Shown here: in pieces, positions 59,501 to 64,000 of the stretch
How the letters are laid out: every line of letters begins with the position of its first letter
How positions within the stretch are numbered: the first letter of the stretch is position 1
Origin: Aptenodytes patagonicus
Taxonomy: Eukaryota > Chordata > Aves > Sphenisciformes > Spheniscidae
Length of the DNA: 64,000 bases
Direction of reading: 5' to 3'
NCBI RefSeq assembly: GCF_965638725.1
Contig: NC_134957.1
Location: forward strand, 16,020,101-16,084,100
Notes under the pieces: generated by a model
Databases searched by the model: none
What the model was told of the DNA's origin: nothing
Seen by the model: only the letters and a program-made list of their open reading frames with translations
Program-made: the position numbers and the translations under genes

Positions 59501-62500
59501 CATCCAGGACTTGAGTTTGTCCCCCTCCAGATGCAGTGTGCAGGGGTCCGCTGGAGAACTGGATTACTGCTCCTGCAGCAAGGGAAGAGGAGATGTGGGG
59601 TGCTGTGACCCCGTGAGCCAGCCCTGCCACGGAAAAGCAGGCCGGGAACAGGAGGCAGGATCTGAGCTGAAACCGCTTTGGGGGCAGCCTTGGCACCACC
59701 TGTGTCCAGGTGTGCTGCCCCTGGCCTTTGCCCAGCCCAGCCTCACCAGGCGCAGGGTGGGAAAGACAAACCCCAACTCACTCGGTTCGTGATCTCTAAT
59801 GAGGGTCAGAAAACACAGCAAGTTCCTTTCCCTCCTACGACTGTGGGTGCAGGGCTGAAAATCGGGGTGCTTTAATGTTTTCCTGCATGCTGTCCACTCA
59901 GAAACATTATGAGGTATATGTTCATATTAGCCACTTGATTTCTGCTTACATGTTAACTAATGACTACAAATTTGCCTAGGGCCAAAGACGCCAGTTTATC
60001 AACCAGACAACAAATTGTGGCATGAAAGCATTTTGTTCATAACCCAGCACGGAACAACTGATGACAAAGCCAGCGATGCAGGAGCCCAAAGAAAACCAAA
60101 GCAGGAGATTAAATGCTTATCACCTGATTCCCGATGGAAAGAGATTGCTCTCATCAGATAAAGATCAAGAGAAGATGCTGTAGTTAAAAGTAGGTAAATA
60201 GGGAATTACACGGTAAAAATGCTGGTTCATCACTTGGGATGTGCTGCTCCTGTCGTACTGTGCTATTTAAAATCGGAAGCGGAGCGGTAGTGGAAACGAA
60301 GACTTGGGTGATGCTGACAGATGGAGCGAGGCCCTGGGAGAGCGTGGGGGGTTACAGCTCTTTCCTCTGGCTGAAGGCATTTGTCTGCCCCGTCAGCGCA
60401 GACTGCAATGCAGGGCTCCTGCCTGGCTGCTGCAGCGGCACAGCGCCTGCAACTGCCTGCTTGCCTTTCCACAGCACCTCACCGTGCAAATATTGGGTAT
60501 CTGGATCGGGATGGGGAGTTGTTTAGAATCCAGCCTCTGCTGCTCGCTGTCTGCACCCTCCTCGCATCAGGTGCGCTGGGATGTGCAGCGCTCGCCCGGC
60601 CGTGCTCCCGCTCCCCCCTGCTTTGGGCAAGGCGCCTCCGCTGCTCCCCGGAGCATCGCAGACCCAGGCGGTGCTGCCAAGGGACAGCACCGTCCTGCCG
60701 CGGGAAGGGTCTTCCAGCATGGAGAAACAACAGGGTGGGGGGCTGCACCTCCCCCCCCCCCAAGTAGGAAGCAGCAGCAGAGATCTGCTGGAGGTGATTT
60801 TGAGCAGGTGGTGCAGGAGAGGGCAGTGATTTTTAACCACTGGCCATGGCCAGCTGGGCCAGGCCACCCCCACCCAGCCCGGCAGCTGTAAGACCACCCC
60901 TCTTGGCTCACCCATGGCAAGGGAAGCTGCTGGTCGAGCCTGCAGTGGGACGCCGTGCCACATCCCTCAGCCTTTTGCACCAGCTCATTTTCAATAAGGT
61001 GGGTTTGGCTCCTTGCTTTCATAGAGGAGTTTGGAGAAGTCCCCTGGGAAGCGGAGTTCAGGGTGTGCATCCGCTCCCTGCTGCTTCCCGTGCCCAGCAC
61101 AGGCTGCGTCTGCAACTGGGGAGGTAATGCCAGCTTTGCCCAGAGCCTGCCTCCCGCGTCCGGCTGGTGAGCACCCGCTGTGTTCCCGTCACCTCCCAAA
61201 TGTGCTACTAGGAGGCAAAAGCACAGTCCTGTTATGCAGGTGGGAAAGGTCTGCTGAAATACTTCTGCCAGGGGAAAAAAGTGTTTCTGCTAAGTCAATG
61301 ACAACTTATCAGGATAAATTCTGCAGGTTTTTGTTACAGAATTTCATGGGGTTTTTAAAAAGTTATTTTATGAATGTAATTTAAAATGTCATTTTTTAAG
61401 TCATGAAAGACAGCTGTTTAATCCTGAGATAAAACATTTCTCTAGATGAAGGACGTGCACAGTTTTGCCTCCCATCACTAGGGGAACAGCTACCTTATAA
61501 CCAGAGCACCGTTTGCTATTGATGTGGCATGAAATAATTTAAACATAAAAATAGGAGCTCACTGAGTTCAAAGAGAAATCCACCAACAGGTCTCTTGCTC
61601 TCTCTGACCCTACTTGTGGAAAAATAGCACCAACGTTTACAAAACCAACAGTTTGTAAACTGTTATTTTAATTTAAGTGTTATGGCACTCAGATTTCCTC
61701 TGCAAAAGTATCTAAATCATTCACTCAGTTAAGACCATCATTACAAAAGAGAAAGCAGGAATATACCTTTTTTTCAAACATATGCTATAAGCTCACTGAA
61801 AAATGCTCTATTTTCTGCATGAGGCCGAAGACATGTATTGGGATCTGTGTGCATTTTTAAAAACACACATGGGCACAAAGCTTAGTGCTGCCCTATGGAT
61901 TTTTGGAAATAACGAATTCTGGTTTCCTGGCAAATAATTACACACAAACTGCATGGCATCCGCTCAGTGTCTCTGACAGTGTGTGAGACAGTCTGTCACC
62001 AGCAGCAGTAGCTGATGCCCAGTGAGCAGGGCCAGGCTGAACACCCGCCCCAGCTGAAGCACCTGGGTTAGAAACCAGCCTGTTTCTGGGTCAGAAAGCA
62101 GGGCTTTGCCTGGGGGCGAGGGGGACGCTCCGGGCAGGCGTGCACCAGCTGGAAGCATCGCCTTGGATGGTTTGGTTTTGGGGGGCTGCAACCTCTTCAG
62201 CCCAGCGTTGTGTTAGGGTCAGGTTGCGTGCGGATTTCTCTGGCCAAAAGAACTTCCAGGGTGGGAAAATGTGCTGGGCAAGGGGGAAGTTTCACTGATT
62301 CTTGGTCTTTCTACCTCCTCACGGCACGAGAGCGTACCCTGGGGTATACTCGGGCTCTGTAGTGAAAATTATGCAAATCTCTGAGAGAAATGCTATGTAC
62401 TGGATGGCAGGATGGGACCCGGGGAGGTTTTTGCTCCAAATGAGGTAGACTGGGTCTGGCATTAGCTTCACTCAGACCGTATTGTCTGGAAAGATGACCC

Positions 62501-64000
62501 AAGTCCTGCGGTAGCGGGGACACCTGAATGGAGGTGGCTGGTCATCACGGAGACGCGTGCTCCACCAAGCTGCTTGCTTTCATCCCATATAGGTCATATT
62601 GAGATCTGATATAAAGACAGAGACTTTTCCCTAAGCTCCTACCCCTAAAAGCACACGTTTGTCAGCAGACAATGCTTTATAGGCACAGATTAATGTGCTG
62701 TTCAAAATCCTATCACATATCTAATGTCCCTTCTGCAGCACAAGCACCTCCTTTGTCACCCACAACTGGGGCTGGAAACCTCTTCTGCTTATTTAGCCTC
62801 CTACCCTCCTGGAGCCCGTGCTGCAGTTACCCCTAAACACCCAACCAGGAGCGTGCCCTTCTGAAGCGGGATTTCAGTAAGATTCTTCCAACTTTGACAA
62901 GGTCTTTCTATCCAGATTTCTTTGTATATGGACGAAGAGAACATTTCAAAGGTTAAGCAAAATGCTGAGCAATTCTCTTTTCCCAACACCTTGTTTGCTG
63001 GAGACAACCCCGCGCCAGCTGCACCGCCCCTCGCCTGCAGAGCCCCCCAACAGCAGAACGATGCTGTTCACAGTTCCCTTCTCCCTGCCTGAGCCGCCGC
63101 CTCCAAGATCTCGTCAATGCCTCTGCTTTTGCTTTCTTTGGCTTTCCTACACATATATGCCATGCCAGCGCTGAATCCCTACAGGAGACCCGGCCCACTC
63201 CTTCCCTGAAGATGCTGCTTGTGGTTGGGTATCTTAGGGGAGAGGAGCTTGCACTCAGCATCAGCTTTCTGCCTGTGGCCCTGGTATTCCTACCGCAATA
63301 ATTTTCTGTGTTTCCTAGACAAGGTTGGAAAGCAATGAAAAAGGATTTTGGAGCGACAAGAAGACAGTTTTGTAAATATGTATTAGCATTAACTTTATCC
63401 ACGTCACACCAGCAGGCTGAGCTTCAGAAGATCAAAACCAAACCTGACCCTGCGCGGCTCCACTGAAATCCCTGCAAGTGTGCAGAAAGCGTTCGCCTCT
63501 CACTTTGCGACGGCTAACGGGCTTGTACTGGGGCACTCTGTTTTCTTCTCAAAAGCATCATTCACTCGGCAAACACGTTCTTGTGCTCGCATCCCAAATC
63601 ACAGCTAGTGACTCCAGCATCCGGATCCCCAACTTTGAAGTTTCCTTTTCAAAAAAAGGCCTTTCATGTTCTGCGTTTTGATACGCCACGTTCATCTTCC
63701 CCCAGTTGTGAATTATATCAGTCAATCAGATTACAAAGGAATTATTGCAAAGGTTTTCTCTTTGCCGTCAGTGTTATGTAGTTTATTAAACATATGTTTT
63801 GTTATTAGAGTGGCTTCAGAAGCACTGTCTAATAAAACCCCAGCTTTTCCTTTAGTTAATTGTAAAGTCAATGCCTTAAACCTCCAGGAGACATTTTTCC
63901 AAGGAGAAACAAATTTGTTTTTAAACTGAGCAGTCCTAAAAGTTTATTCTAGTCAGCACTGGAGATCAATAGACTCTTCTGTTTTATGTGCTTTAAGGGC
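50547..64000 (-). other. CD99L2: Probable CD99L2 first intron (continues past the window)
   Basis: About 13.5 kb of mixed, mostly GC-rich sequence with no exon I can recognise on either strand. Long overlapping open frames (such as 56739-57491 + and 57744-58688 +) come from GC-rich or repetitive sequence. The first CD99L2 exon, with a signal peptide and a CpG-rich promoter, should lie to the right. I see no CpG island of the expected kind. Confidence 0.6.
57338..57478. repeat. Minisatellite, about 22-bp unit, some 7 copies
   Basis: Imperfect copies of a C/A-rich unit of the form CCAAACCCACCAGCCTCCAC. Units vary from about 17 to 24 bp. It lies in the CD99L2 intron and produces Pro/Ser/Thr-rich spurious frames. 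Confidence 0.85.

Noticed and set aside
1..64000. CRISPR arrays, bacterial operons, tRNA or rRNA genes
   Set aside because: The window is clearly vertebrate with spliced genes. I saw no spaced direct repeats of CRISPR type and no cloverleaf or rRNA sequence.

Overview
The window is a piece of vertebrate nuclear DNA, most likely from a bird. Two convergent host genes fill it. MTMR1 (myotubularin-related phosphatase 1) is on the + strand and CD99L2 (CD99-like adhesion glycoprotein) is on the - strand. The same two genes lie next to each other in human Xq28, so the pairing supports both calls. The bird assignment rests on an LTR retroelement whose LTR sequence I recognise as a type common in bird genomes, and on compact introns. 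The species cannot be told.

MTMR1 occupies roughly 1-31440. Its first exons lie left of the window. Six coding exons are visible: 1-118 (left-truncated), 3260-3466, 4288-4380, 9377-9490, 10889-11065 and 30180-30344. All have GT/AG borders and join in phase 0. They encode the second half of the phosphatase domain with its CX5R active site, the rest of the catalytic core, a coiled-coil segment and a C-terminal PDZ-binding-like tail. Two poly(A) signals follow, at 31016 and 31414.

The 19 kb last intron of MTMR1 carries a decayed endogenous retrovirus (19532-26543) in the same orientation as the gene. It has two LTRs, a tRNA-Lys type primer binding site, a gag-like region with a hydrophobic N-terminus and a 30-bp tandem array, and a pol region (protease, reverse transcriptase, RNase H, integrase) broken by stops and frameshifts. 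There is no room for an env gene. Its LTRs differ by about 12 percent in the part I compared by hand, and no target-site duplication is visible.

CD99L2 occupies about 34-36 kb to beyond the right edge. Ten exons are visible between 50546 and 37861, and every junction between them is phase 1. They encode repeated acidic Asp/Leu-rich extracellular segments, a transmembrane segment and a short cytoplasmic tail. The signal-peptide exon is not visible, so most of 50.5-64 kb is read as its first intron. Base composition changes from AT-rich in MTMR1 to GC-rich in CD99L2 at about 37-40 kb.

The two host genes have unrelated functions: endosomal phosphoinositide turnover and leukocyte-endothelial adhesion. 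Nothing here suggests an operon-like link. The structures most worth a second look are the env-less retroelement with its odd gag, a 41-nt palindrome at 14436, a possible cryptic exon at 18933 and the modular exon design of CD99L2.
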